From CAWDPQ01 sp049642465 (GTDB taxonomy: Bacteria > Acidobacteriota > Vicinamibacteria > Vicinamibacterales > 2-12-FULL-66-21): DNA of 64,000 nucleotides. The stretch's first letter is position 1; every line of letters begins with the position of its first letter. A program made the position numbers and the translations under genes. The notes under the pieces were generated by a model. It was given only the letters and a program-made list of their open reading frames with translations, was not told where the DNA came from and ran no database searches. Location of the stretch: NCBI GenBank assembly GCA_049642465.1, contig JBAROV010000110.1, forward strand, positions 1-64,000, written 5' to 3'. Shown in pieces: positions 40,173 to 49,654 of this stretch.

Positions 40173-42626
40173 CTACCCCTGTCGCAACACTCGCAGCGGG
40201 TCGATCCTGGCGGCGCGTCGTGCCGGCATCAACGACGCAAGGACTCCGACGAGAAGCAGCAGTCCCGCAGTAGCGAAGAAGCTCAGGGGATCATGCGGCT
40301 GAACGCCGTAGAGCTGTGTAGAGAGTAGAGCTGTGAGCCAGACCGAGGCGAGCAAGCCTGCAACGAGTCCGGAGAGGGTGACAGCAAGGCCTTGCCGAAG
40401 AATCAGGAGGAGCAATCCGCGTCGTGTCGCGCCGAGCGCTGAACGAATCGCGAGTTCTCGTGCCCGCTGGGACACGGAGTACGACAGGACACCGACGAGG
40501 CCCACGGCGGCGATGACGATGGCACACGCAGCGAAACCTCCCAGCAGAACCGCATAGAGCCGAGGACGTGCGAGCGTCGAGAGCAATCGCTGTTCGAGGG
40601 GAACCACCAGGTCGGCCACCAGTTGCTGGTCGGCGTCGCGAACCGCGGAACGGATTGAAGCAGCTGCAGTATCTGTATCTGCTGTCGCTCGCGCGAGCAG
40701 CGTGATGGTTTGTACCGGCAGCCTGTACCCCATTTGGCGAAACGAGTAGTAGATTTCAGGTTGCAGACGTTCGCCTGATGTCACGTACCGTACATCGTCG
40801 ACCACACCGATAACGGTGGATTCCACCGGGTCTGCATCGGAAGGCCCATACGCGACCAGTGGCAGCTTCGAGCCTAGCGGCGAGCTGCCAAGGTACTGCC
40901 TCGCAAACGTCTGGTTGACGATGACGACAGGTTGTGAGGTTTCGGTGTCGGCATCAGAAAAGCCTCGCCCTGCGAGAATGCGGATGCCGAGTACCGAGAA
41001 GTAGTGAGGGCTGACGATCCGCGGAGACGCCTGTACCCTCAGCATGCCGCCGTCCCCGAGCGGTGATTTCAAAGTAAACGCGCTCGACGAGCCTCCCATC
41101 GTCAGTGGCATTTCGGAAGTAAAGGCCGCGTCCGCAATCCCAGGCGCTCGGTCAAGACGACTGAGCACGTGGCTCACGATAGCGAACCGCCGCTCTGGCT
41201 GCGGATAGAGAGGCTGGGGCATGACCATCAGCGCTGAGAGGACATCCGTCGGGTCGAATCCGCGATCGGCGTTGAGCAAGGCGAGAAAGCTGCGGCCAAG
41301 CAGCGACGCCCCCACGACCAGCACACAGGCGATGGCCACTTGCGCGGTCATGATCATCATGCGCGCGCGTGCCGTGCGCGTCCGGACGCCAGCGCCGACC
41401 GGCGCCGATCCATCCTCGGCGAGCGCGTCAGTCATGTTGAGCCGTCGCACCCGCCATGCCGGAATCAGCCCAAAGAGGACGCTTGTCCCAACGGTGACAG
41501 CAGCCGAAAATGCCACGACGCTGGCGTCGATTCCCAGGGCGTCCATGCGCGGAAAGTCAGCGGGCAGCAACGCCGGCATTGATCGTTGAAGCCACCACGC
41601 CAGCGTAAGTCCCAAAGCTCCACCTGCCGCGCCCACGAGCAGGTTCTCCACGACCAACTGCCGCGTCACACGAGCAGACCCGGCACCGAGCGCCGCACGA
41701 ATCGCCATCTCGCGGCTTCGGGTAGCTGCGCGCGCCAGCTGCAAGCTTGCGACATTCGCCGTGGCCGTGAGAAGTAGCAGGACGACGGCGGCGAGCAGAA
41801 TAACCAGCGGCCTTCGAACGCCCGCGGTCAAGGCATCGCGCAAAGGTTGCGCGACGATCTCGATCGGGCCGTTGTTGCCAAAGATCGCCATCGTGGTCAT
41901 TCCAGTGTCTGCGGCCAGACGCGCTCGGGCCGTGCCTTCGGCTGCCGCCTGCGCAGCGGTGACACCGGGTCGGAGCGACGCAATGGCGCTGAACATTGAC
42001 AACGAGTTGCCCGTTGGCGGTGGAACGCGGAAGGGAACGATCGCGCGTGCTCGTCGGTCCGGATATGCGAATCGATCGGAAAGCACACCGACTACCGTAA
42101 AGGGTTCACCATCGAGATGAACGGTTCTGCCGAGTACCGACGGCTCCGCTCCAAACCGCTCCCGCCACATTCGTTCAAAGAGGACGATCACGCGCGTGCT
42201 CTCGTCACGTTCTTCGAAATACGATCCAATCAGAGGACGCGCGCCGAGAGTAGGAAACAGGCTCGCGGTGGCGGACACGATTCTGATGCGTTCAGGCTCC
42301 GTCGAGCCTGTGAGCGTCACGACACGCATGCTCCAGGCCGCGATCTGATCGATCGTTTCCGCGCCGTCCTGCCACGCGACATACGCGGTGTTTGACATCG
42401 CGCCGAACCGTGGCGCACTGCCGCCACGCGTCTCCCGCAGTTCGACAATCTGATCGCCGTTTGGCCAGGAGAACGGCTTCAGCAACACGCCGTACGTGAC
42501 GCTGAAAAGCGCCGTCGTCACTCCAATTCCGAGCGCCATTGTGACGATGGTCAGGATGGTGTGTCGTTGTTCGCGCCGCAGGACCCGCAGGGCATACCGG
42601 AGGTCGTACAAAAATCCGCTCACCAT
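40173..42626 (-). CDS. ADOP-type FtsX/MacB-like ABC permease
   Basis: An 817-residue duplicated permease of the acidobacterial duplicated orphan permease (ADOP) kind. The N-terminal DLRYALRVLRREQRHTILTI leads into the first helix (ALGIGVTTALFSVTYGVLLKP). A MacB periplasmic domain, three helices with the FtsX signature (RSREMAIRAALGAGSARVTRQ), a second periplasmic domain and a second FtsX unit (RARELAIRSALGATRRGLLL) follow. The C-terminus is PARRAARIDPLRVLRQG. No ATPase gene is adjacent, hence orphan. The cargo is unknown; MacB relatives move peptides, lipoproteins or drugs. Confidence 0.92.
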   Translation of the reverse strand: MVSGFLYDLRYALRVLRREQRHTILTIVTMALGIGVTTALFSVTYGVLLKPFSWPNGDQIVELRETRGGSAPRFGAMSNTAYVAWQDGAETIDQIAAWSMRVVTLTGSTEPERIRIVSATASLFPTLGARPLIGSYFEERDESTRVIVLFERMWRERFGAEPSVLGRTVHLDGEPFTVVGVLSDRFAYPDRRARAIVPFRVPPPTGNSLSMFSAIASLRPGVTAAQAAAEGTARARLAADTGMTTMAIFGNNGPIEIVAQPLRDALTAGVRRPLVILLAAVVLLLLTATANVASLQLARAATRSREMAIRAALGAGSARVTRQLVVENLLVGAAGGALGLTLAWWLQRSMPALLPADFPRMDALGIDASVVAFSAAVTVGTSVLFGLIPAWRVRRLNMTDALAEDGSAPVGAGVRTRTARARMMIMTAQVAIACVLVVGASLLGRSFLALLNADRGFDPTDVLSALMVMPQPLYPQPERRFAIVSHVLSRLDRAPGIADAAFTSEMPLTMGGSSSAFTLKSPLGDGGMLRVQASPRIVSPHYFSVLGIRILAGRGFSDADTETSQPVVIVNQTFARQYLGSSPLGSKLPLVAYGPSDADPVESTVIGVVDDVRYVTSGERLQPEIYYSFRQMGYRLPVQTITLLARATADTDTAAASIRSAVRDADQQLVADLVVPLEQRLLSTLARPRLYAVLLGGFAACAIVIAAVGLVGVLSYSVSQRARELAIRSALGATRRGLLLLILRQGLAVTLSGLVAGLLASVWLTALLSTQLYGVQPHDPLSFFATAGLLLLVGVLASLMPARRAARIDPLRVLRQG

Positions 42627-42682
42627 GGCGCCAAGCGTGCCACACGAGCTTCAGTGGGACAAGCGCAGTCTTGGTCTCCAGT

Positions 42683-42717
42683 TCCCGAGCCCCGAGCCCC
42701 GAGCCCCGAGCCCCGAA
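42683..42717. repeat. CCCGAGC tandem repeat abutting a stop codon
   Basis: Four to five 7-base CCCGAGC units end immediately before the stop codon (42718-42720) of the minus-strand histidine kinase. The array is therefore the first sequence downstream of that gene. Confidence 0.75.
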
Positions 42718-45198
42718 CTACGTCTGGACAGCTCCGAAATGGCGGCGCCCGAACCGTCTGGCGAGGATCCGATCGAGCGCTTCATCCAGCTTTGCGGCGC
42801 CGAATGGTTTGGAGAGCAGCGGAATATTTGCGGAATCTGTCAGCGCGTACAACTCAGGGTTCAGGATGTCGCCGCTGATGAATACGAAGCGATCTACGAG
42901 ATCCGGACGATGACGACGAATGCTCTCGAAGAGTGCGAGGCCGCCCATGTTGGGCATCTGCACGTCGCAAAGAATCACGTCGTACTGATTCCGTTCCAGC
43001 AGCTGAGCTGCCATGCGTCCATCGATCGCTTGATCGACAAGGAACCCGCGACGTGTCAGGAGGCGCTGGAGAAGTGCACGGACCGGCGCCTCGTCGTCTG
43101 CAACAAGCGCGCGCTGTCCCGTCATTGTTGCGCGAGTCTCAGGCGGGGCCGAGCCACGGGCATGAGTAGAATGCGCAACCGCAGCGCTTGGCAGCGTCAA
43201 ACGAAAGCAGGCTCCGCGTGTGGAATCCGCGAGCACCAGCGTGCCACCGTGCGCCTCGACGATCCCGAGTGCGATGGATAGTCCCAGGCCCGTCCCTTCG
43301 CCAACTTCTTTTGTCGAGAAGAACGGTTCGAAGATACGACCGGCGACAGCGGTCGGAACGCCCGGGCCGTTGTCGTGCACTTCGACCATGACTCCCGCAT
43401 CGGTCACCGTCGTTTGAATCCGCAGCCGGCCGTGCCCCTGGCTCACCTTCATCGCATGTTCGGCGTTCAGCAGGAGATTCAACAATACCTGCTTGATCTC
43501 TTCGCGATTGACGAGAACGGGGGGAACAGCATCCGTGTACTGTGCATCGAGCTCGATGTTTGCCACACCGAACTCGTACGCTCGTAGTGCGACAGCGCTC
43601 TGGACCAGCTCGTTCAGGTTCGCCGGCGCCCGTTCCGGAGAAGAGCGCCGGACGAATGCCAGTAGATTCCGGACGATTTTGGCGGCACGATTCGCCTCCG
43701 AGTGGATCTGTTCGAGATCGCCACGAACCTCGGGACGCTTTTCTCCCTCGATGAGGAGTTCGGCAAACCCAACGACAGACTGAAGCGGGTTGTTCAGTTC
43801 GTGCGCCACGCCGGACACGAGCTGACCGGCCGCGGCAAGCCGCTCCGCATGAATCAATTGATCGCGCAGTTCTGTTTCGCGCGTGATGTCACGCTCGACG
43901 CCCACGAGCTGCGTGATCCGCCCACTATCGTCGGCCAGCGACGTGACGGTGCAGGAGGTCAGGAACGTCGTGCCGGCGCGGCGACGGCGAACCAGCGTGC
44001 CTCGCCAGATGCCGTCAGCGCGCACGGCCTCGACGATCGTGTCCACCTGCGTTCGCGACTGCTCGGCAAGAAAATCGCCGGCGTCCATCTGCACGACTTC
44101 AGTTGGTTTGTATTCGAGCACGCGGCAGAACGCGTCGTTGGCGTGCTCCATCGTGCCATCAGGTTTGATGATTGAGATGAGTTCGTCCGCCTGCTCGGTG
44201 GCCGCCGCGAGGAGCCGACGTTTTCTGTCCGCCTGCTGGGCTTCGCCATGCTCAACCGCAAGCCGCGCCATCAGCAGCGGCAGCACCGAAAAGATCGTGA
44301 TGGCAGTCGAGAGATCGCGATACGTCTCGAGCGGACCCAGAGGAAGCACCTGGCGCAATCCGTAGTCGAAGAGCGGAATCAGGCAGAGTGCGATGAAAAC
44401 GACCCACGGTCTCGAGGGAGTCAGTGCGTGGCGCTCGGTCTCGGAATCGACTTCGGCCGACGTCGGAGCCTGTGCCGCCGCCCATGCGTAGAACGCGTAC
44501 GGCATGATCCAGATGACGTCATACACGAAGCCGGATTGGTACAAGCCCTGCCAGATCGCCAGATTCGAGATGCTGAGCATCACCCCGTTGACCAGCAACC
44601 CGAACGCGATCCGCCGATAGGTGCTGCCCCATTTCAAATCGCGGGCGATAAAGGCGGCAACAGCCATCCCGATGATGACGATAAGTTGCTGGAATTCGGA
44701 TAGGAGCAGCAGCGACAGGGGCGCCCGCTGTGCGCTCACCGGCGTCAGATCGGGCCCAATGACAAAGCGTGAATAGAGAAACCCGGTCATGACCGCGATA
44801 CCGGCAATGTCCACCGCCATGGTGGCGGTGATGGCCTCGCGACTGCCGCGATGCGGTTGCGCCAGGAGCCCGAACAGCGGCGCGACCGCTCCAAAAAGCG
44901 CAAAGACTGTAAACCACCCCACCCAGGACGTCTCGTGTCCCAGCAGCAGCTCGTCTACCGTCCAGCCAATCAATCCAATGGCGGACATCGTCAGGCCGAG
45001 CGCGATCGTGGCCCAGAACAGCCAGTGACATCCGGTCCAGACGTGACGGCGCCGCGCAATCACGACCACCCCGGTCAACGGGGGGATCAGGAGTGCAATG
45101 ACCCGAAACCACAGCAGCGAAGGCCCCTGCCCGCGCAGCAACCATCCGATCGCCAGGTAAGCGATTGAGTAAAAGACACCACAGGCAAGCCAGGCCAT
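42718..45198 (-). CDS. Membrane hybrid sensor histidine kinase with PAS and receiver domains
   Basis: An 826-residue hybrid kinase. About eight hydrophobic helices fill residues 1-310 (starting WLACGVFYSIAYLAIGWLL). A PAS domain follows (LISIIKPDGTMEHANDAFCR), then the HisKA H-box AAGQLVSGVAHELNNPLQS with the phospho-His, and the HATPase region (VLLNLLLNAEHAMK, VHDNGPGVP, GTGLGLSIALGIV). A C-terminal receiver has the phospho-acceptor Asp in YDVILCDVQMPNMGG and Lys in LLSKPFG. The start at 45198 has AGAAGGG upstream; an in-frame GTG at 45246 is less likely. No separate output regulator is adjacent, so the output is unclear. ADOP genes flank it on both sides. Confidence 0.9.
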   Translation of the reverse strand: MAWLACGVFYSIAYLAIGWLLRGQGPSLLWFRVIALLIPPLTGVVVIARRRHVWTGCHWLFWATIALGLTMSAIGLIGWTVDELLLGHETSWVGWFTVFALFGAVAPLFGLLAQPHRGSREAITATMAVDIAGIAVMTGFLYSRFVIGPDLTPVSAQRAPLSLLLLSEFQQLIVIIGMAVAAFIARDLKWGSTYRRIAFGLLVNGVMLSISNLAIWQGLYQSGFVYDVIWIMPYAFYAWAAAQAPTSAEVDSETERHALTPSRPWVVFIALCLIPLFDYGLRQVLPLGPLETYRDLSTAITIFSVLPLLMARLAVEHGEAQQADRKRRLLAAATEQADELISIIKPDGTMEHANDAFCRVLEYKPTEVVQMDAGDFLAEQSRTQVDTIVEAVRADGIWRGTLVRRRRAGTTFLTSCTVTSLADDSGRITQLVGVERDITRETELRDQLIHAERLAAAGQLVSGVAHELNNPLQSVVGFAELLIEGEKRPEVRGDLEQIHSEANRAAKIVRNLLAFVRRSSPERAPANLNELVQSAVALRAYEFGVANIELDAQYTDAVPPVLVNREEIKQVLLNLLLNAEHAMKVSQGHGRLRIQTTVTDAGVMVEVHDNGPGVPTAVAGRIFEPFFSTKEVGEGTGLGLSIALGIVEAHGGTLVLADSTRGACFRLTLPSAAVAHSTHARGSAPPETRATMTGQRALVADDEAPVRALLQRLLTRRGFLVDQAIDGRMAAQLLERNQYDVILCDVQMPNMGGLALFESIRRHRPDLVDRFVFISGDILNPELYALTDSANIPLLSKPFGAAKLDEALDRILARRFGRRHFGAVQT

Positions 45199-45288
45199 CG
45201 CCCTTCTTTTCGGACGATCGACCCGTGCCCTGAGGGAGCCGTGCACAACTGCACGCCGCGGCGCATGGATGCACGGATTACTTTGTGA

Positions 45289-47697
45289 TTACTCCGCGCG
45301 GAGCGCAGACACGACGTCGATTCGCAGCGCCTGACGCGCAGGCAGGAGGCAGGCGAGCAAGGCAGTTCCGGCAAGCAACCCCACGACGACGACGTATGTC
45401 ATCGGATCGTGTGGACTGACTTCGAACAGCAGACCGGCGATCAGGCGCGACACCAGAAGAGCGAGGCCTACCCCTACGGCAATGCCCAGCGCGACGGGCA
45501 TCATCGCCTGTCGCAAGATGAAGCGGAGCAGGCGATCGTGACTCGCGCCGAGCGCGAGCCGAACACCGATTTCCGCGGTCTGACGCGACACCGAATACGA
45601 CGTCACGCCAAAGATACCGACCAGTGCCAGCACCATCGCGAGTCCCGCGAACCCGCTCAGCAGGCCCACGATGAATCGCGTGGACGCTGTTGAGGCCGAC
45701 ACGATCTCCTCGAGCGTCTGAACGTTGGAGAGTGGAAGCGACGGGTCGATGTTCGACAGTGCGGCCCGGACCATCGGCACCAGCGCTTCCGCCGACGCCG
45801 TCGTGTGCATCGCAAAAAACATGTGGTCGGGCCCGGAACCATAGGCAGGCAAATAGACGGCGAGCGTTGGCGGCTGCGCCAGGCCTCGTTCGCGCATGTT
45901 GCCCACGACGCCGATGACTTCGGCTTGCTCGTTGCCTTGTCCCTTCCACAAGACCGCCTGTCGGCCCACGGGATCCTCGCCCGGCCACAGCCGATCGGCG
46001 AGTCGCTGGCTGACGATGATGCGCCATGGTCTTGCGATGAGGTCGCGCTCGTCGAACGTCCGCCCGCGCAGGAGCGGCACGCCCATCGTCTTGAAATAGT
46101 CCTTCGTGATCAGGCGCCAGCTCGCCCAGGGGACCTCGGATCCCTCCTGGCGCTCAGCCGAGACGATTCCCATGCCGGTGCTGCCTGGACCCAGTGGCCG
46201 TCCGCTGACGGAGCCGACGGACAAGACTGGCGAAAGTCTGCGCAAGCGCGACTCGAAGTCCAACAGGAACTGGTCCGCGCGCTTGCCTTCGTCGGCGCTG
46301 TATGGCCGCGGGAGATTGACCTCGACGAGCACCCGGCGCTCGGTCTGGAATCCGCGATCCGCCTGAAGCAAGGTGGAGAAGCTCCTGAGGAGCAACCCCG
46401 CACCCACGAGCAGCGTGAGCGTCAGCGCCACTTCGGCGCCCACCAGGGCGGATCGCAGGCGCTGCTGTCGTGGCGTCCCGGCGATTCCGCGCTCTCCTTC
46501 CCGAAGCGCCGGTACCAGATCGCCGCGCGAGGCGTGCACCGCGGGCATGAGTCCGGTGAGAATTCCCGTCCACACCGCGACGACGGTCGTGAAGGTCAGC
46601 ACCCAGCCGTTGATCTCGACTTCGTCGAGTCGAGAGATTCCGGACGCGCTGCTCGCGCGGAGGAGATCGATCGTCCATACCGACAGGAGCAGCCCTACAG
46701 CTGCTCCGGCCAGCGACAACAGCAGCGATTCCGCAACGAGGAGACCCACGACTCGCCGGCGATTCGCGCCAAGCGCTGAGCGGATCGCGATCTCACGAGT
46801 GCGCCCGGCCGCCTTGGCAAGCAGGAGGTTCGTCAGGTTGACGCAGGCAATGAGCAACAGCACGCCGACCGCGCCGAGCAGCACCCACAACGCGCGCCGG
46901 GTGTTGTCGCCGGCGACGAGTTGACCGAGCGGCGAGGCGGTGGCGCTCATGCCTTTGTTCACCTCGGGATACTGCTGCGCAAGGACGCCCGCGACCCGCC
47001 GCAGGTCGGCGCGCGCAGATTCGAGCGTGACGCCAGGCTTCAGCCGTCCAACGGCAAACAGCTCCCAGCTTCCCCGTTGCGCCTTGACCGTTCGAATCAG
47101 CGGACGGAAAACGTCCGCCCAGTCCAAGTACGGCGTTGCGGCAGGAAGAACACCAATCACCTGGTGTGGTACGCCATCGAGCGTCACCGTCCGGCCGACG
47201 ATCTCCGGATTGCCGCCAAATCTTCGCGTCCAGAAGCGATGGGTGAGAATGACCACGTTTTGGTCACGTCCCGGCTCGTCGTCGCCAGCGAGCAAGAGAC
47301 GCCCGGCGACTGGCGCCACTCCAAGCACCCGAAAGAATCCCGCATTGACTCTGAAGGCATCGATTCGTTCCGGATCCCCGAGGCCGGTCAGATTCAGGCT
47401 TCCGAACTCAATCGCTCCGATGTCTTCGAACGTCGCTGCCATATCCCGCGCATCCCAGAAGTTTGCATGCGACCAGGACGTCTGCTCGATGTTCCGTTCT
47501 GGAAACGCCATCCAGACCTGCACGATGCGGTGAGCGTCGGGAAAAGCCAGTGGCTTCAGTAGAACCGAATAAATAACGCTGAAGATGGCAGTGTTGGCAC
47601 CAATGCCGAGCGCCAGGGTGACGACGGCAATGCCGACCAGACCGGGAACGCGTCGGAGCGTCCGGAAGCCATGACGAAGGTCGCGGAGGAATCCCAT
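45289..47697 (-). CDS. ADOP-type FtsX/MacB-like ABC permease
   Basis: An 802-residue member of the same ADOP family. It begins MGFLRDLRHGFRTLRRVPGL, with first helix TLALGIGANTAIFSVIYSVL. The two FtsX signatures are RTREIAIRSALGANRRRVVG and QTAEIGVRLALGASHDRLLR. The C-terminus is PARQALRIDVVSALRAE. ATG at 47697 (ACAGGTG upstream) is the conventional ADOP start; the frame is open to 47778 without support. Its stop lies 90 bases upstream of the histidine kinase start on the same strand, so the two may be cotranscribed. Confidence 0.92.
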   Translation of the reverse strand: MGFLRDLRHGFRTLRRVPGLVGIAVVTLALGIGANTAIFSVIYSVLLKPLAFPDAHRIVQVWMAFPERNIEQTSWSHANFWDARDMAATFEDIGAIEFGSLNLTGLGDPERIDAFRVNAGFFRVLGVAPVAGRLLLAGDDEPGRDQNVVILTHRFWTRRFGGNPEIVGRTVTLDGVPHQVIGVLPAATPYLDWADVFRPLIRTVKAQRGSWELFAVGRLKPGVTLESARADLRRVAGVLAQQYPEVNKGMSATASPLGQLVAGDNTRRALWVLLGAVGVLLLIACVNLTNLLLAKAAGRTREIAIRSALGANRRRVVGLLVAESLLLSLAGAAVGLLLSVWTIDLLRASSASGISRLDEVEINGWVLTFTTVVAVWTGILTGLMPAVHASRGDLVPALREGERGIAGTPRQQRLRSALVGAEVALTLTLLVGAGLLLRSFSTLLQADRGFQTERRVLVEVNLPRPYSADEGKRADQFLLDFESRLRRLSPVLSVGSVSGRPLGPGSTGMGIVSAERQEGSEVPWASWRLITKDYFKTMGVPLLRGRTFDERDLIARPWRIIVSQRLADRLWPGEDPVGRQAVLWKGQGNEQAEVIGVVGNMRERGLAQPPTLAVYLPAYGSGPDHMFFAMHTTASAEALVPMVRAALSNIDPSLPLSNVQTLEEIVSASTASTRFIVGLLSGFAGLAMVLALVGIFGVTSYSVSRQTAEIGVRLALGASHDRLLRFILRQAMMPVALGIAVGVGLALLVSRLIAGLLFEVSPHDPMTYVVVVGLLAGTALLACLLPARQALRIDVVSALRAE

Positions 47698-48038
47698 CAC
47701 CTGTCCTTGTCCGAGCGGGGACGCAAAGAAATGGCCAGAAAAACGCCCATTATTTGTCGCGTCTGGTCCCTGGGCCACCGTGCGGTCTCGGCCAACCAGG
47801 TCCCACGATCGGACGGTGTCGCGGTCGGTGACAGAACGTCAGTACGCCGGCAATGCGGTCAGGTCGGGGTGGAGCGACCTATGCCAAGGGAGGCGGCGGG
47901 CATCCAGCGGCTTCTGGGATGCCGAGGATTCCTTCGTGGAACGCACGGGCTTCGGTTCCCTGCCAGCCGGCATCGCCAATTGAACATGGTCGGGTGCCGT
48001 TCTCGTCACGTCCGACCTACAGGCAGTCGGTGGCCGAT
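47698..48038. other. 341-bp intergenic region, nothing recognised
   Basis: This region separates the ADOP start (minus) from the 3' end of the small minus-strand gene at 48039. Several open frames cross it on the plus strand, but their composition and lack of motifs give no reason to call a gene. I see no clear promoter, dyad or repeat. Confidence 0.5.
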
Positions 48039-48380
48039 CTATGAAGTCCGTGCGTCCTTCAGGAGCGCCGGCGAGTCGTTCTTGTGTTCGACATAGAACA
48101 GTCGGACCTTGTGCTTGGTCGCAAGATCCTCGCCTTTGGCGGCGGCGTGCTCGAAGCTGGCGAATCGATCGGGCAGCGGACCGCTGCCGTGAACGTGCAG
48201 GTGATAAACGGCGCGCGACTCCGCGCGGAGGCCACCGGCCTGCCGCGTGATGATGACGTCCCCGTCCCTGAACTTGAGATGACGACGTTGAAGCAACCGT
48301 TCGAGGGCCCCGTCCGGATCCGCCTGTGAGGGCGTGCGCTCAGGGTTTCGCCGGTCGGCAGCCATAAAAGGGTTGCCCAT
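48039..48380 (-). CDS. Small hypothetical protein (113 aa, DUF2188-like tail)
   Basis: A 113-residue protein. The N-terminal half is basic and polar (ALERLLQRRHLKFRDGDVII). The C-terminal half (YHLHVHGSGPLPDRFASFEH, KGEDLATKHKVRLFYVEH) loosely resembles DUF2188-type beta-alpha modules. There is no signal peptide. It is divergent from the PadR gene across 153 bases that contain the palindromic operator candidate, so it could belong to the same regulatory unit. Starts at 48380 (MGNPFMAAD) and 48365 are both possible. Confidence 0.55.
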   Translation of the reverse strand: MGNPFMAADRRNPERTPSQADPDGALERLLQRRHLKFRDGDVIITRQAGGLRAESRAVYHLHVHGSGPLPDRFASFEHAAAKGEDLATKHKVRLFYVEHKNDSPALLKDARTS

Positions 48381-48496
48381 TGTAATGCCAACCCGCGCAA
48401 GGCCCCAAAGGGCCGTGTGCGCACACGGGATCACAATGCTGTGATTCCGGTGCAGCTGGCATTCACCCGGATTGCCGCCGTTAGGTCGAGGATGTA

Positions 48497-48526
48497 GACA
48501 GTCTTCATCCATGGATGTAGACTGTC
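48497..48526. promoter_or_regulatory. Candidate PadR operator, 30-bp near-perfect palindrome
   Basis: GACAGTC (48497-48503) is the reverse complement of GACTGTC (48520-48526). The centre CATCCATGGATG (48506-48517) is itself a perfect palindrome on the same axis. Only one base pair, in the TT/TA spacers, breaks the symmetry. It lies 7 bases before the padR ATG and within the divergent region to the hypothetical gene at 48039. Position and symmetry fit autoregulation by the dimeric PadR protein. Confidence 0.7.
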
Positions 48527-48533
48527 AACCTCC

Positions 48534-48896
48534 ATGGCGAAACGGCCGCGCTATCAGAACCGGATCGAACTCCTGCAGGGAACGCTCGATCTCCTCATTC
48601 TTCAAACGCTGCGGTGGGGGCCCCAGCACGGCTACTCGATCGCGCAGGCGATCCAGGCGGAGTCGGCCGACGTCTTGCAGGTCGACACCGGGTCGTTGTA
48701 CCCGGCGCTCCATCGGCTGGAAAAGCGGAAGTGGATCGCGGCCACCTGGAAGATATCCGCCAACAAGCAGCGGACGCGGGTCTACCGGCTCACCGGCGCA
48801 GGACGCCGTCAGCTGGCATGCGAGCGATCGCGCTGGGAAACGCTCGTCGAGGCCATCGCTGGAATCCTCGCGAAGCCGCGGGAAGGCGAGTCATGA
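48534..48896 (+). CDS. PadR family transcriptional regulator
   Basis: A 120-residue PadR-type winged-helix regulator. The conserved start of the domain is LLQGTLDLLILQTLRWGPQHGYS, followed by DTGSLYPALHRLEKRKWI and RVYRLTGAGRRQL. The C-terminal helix is short, as in PadR subfamily-2 proteins that sit before ADOP genes in Acidobacteriota. No clear ribosome-binding site precedes the ATG. Its stop overlaps the ATG of the broken ADOP (ATGA), the normal arrangement of padR-ADOP pairs. The operator candidate immediately upstream suggests autoregulation. Confidence 0.93.
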   Translation: MAKRPRYQNRIELLQGTLDLLILQTLRWGPQHGYSIAQAIQAESADVLQVDTGSLYPALHRLEKRKWIAATWKISANKQRTRVYRLTGAGRRQLACERSRWETLVEAIAGILAKPREGES

Positions 48897-49654
48897 GGGA
48901 CAAAGACGTAGAGCTGCGCGAAGATGATACAGGCCCATCTCGAGATGGCGACTGCGGACCGTATTGCGCGCGGAGAGACGCCCGACGCCGCCGCTAGCCG
49001 CCGCGAAGCGCGAACTGGGGAACGTGTCTCAAATCCAGGAGGCCACACTCGACGTCTGGGGCAGCGGATGGATCCGGCAGAAGGACATTCGCTATGCCTT
49101 GCGAATCCTCCGGCGCAACCCGGGCTTCGCGGTGGTCGCCATTGTTTCACTCACGCTCGGAATCGGGGCAAACACGCGCTCTTCGAAGTCGTCAACGCCG
49201 TCCGGCTCCGCCCGCTGCCCGTCACGGATCCAGCGACCCTCTACGAAGTCCGCATCGTCGACTTGGACGGTCCAGGAGCGCCTGTTGGCGGCGCTGTCGG
49301 GGGGATTTGCGGTGCTCGGTGTGCTGCTGACCATGGTCGGGTTGTACGGTCTCATTGCTTATGCGGTCTCGCGGCGCACTGGCGAGATTGGCATCCGCAT
49401 GGCGCCCGGTGCGACGGCACGCGACATCGCGCGATTGTTCCTGCGCGAAACTGGCATGCTCCTCGCCATCGGAGGCACGTGCGGCATCGCACTGGCGCTC
49501 ACTGGCGGCCGTACGGCGTCCGCTCTGCTCTTCGGGGTCACGCCGTACGACCCGGCGACGCTGGGCGCAGCGGTGGGACTACTTCTGCTTGTGGCAACCC
49601 TGGCGATCTTCCCGCCGGCGCGTCGAGCCACGCACATCGAACCTGTCGTGGACC
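48893..49654 (+). pseudogene. Decayed ADOP permease (multiple frame changes, large internal deletion)
   Basis: The ATG overlapping the padR stop opens with MRDKDVELRED, a typical ADOP beginning. ADOP sequence then continues across frames. IQAHLEMATADRIARG lies in a second frame, then KRELGNVSQIQEATLDVWGS and IRYALRILRRNPGFAVVAIV to GIGANT in a third. ALFEVVNAVRLRPLPVTDPA is back in the second. A jump follows at about 49262-49275 straight into the last FtsX unit (LIAYAVSRRTGEIGIRMAPG and ARRATHIEPV). About 500 codons of the permease core are missing. No stop ends the homology; the frame runs on into the antisense of the next gene. I see at least four lesions, so it cannot make a functional permease. 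Confidence 0.85.

Noticed and set aside
47698..48038. Small plus-strand genes in the gap before 48039
   Set aside because: Open frames are present but overlap one another, lack ribosome-binding sites and have no motif or plausible composition.
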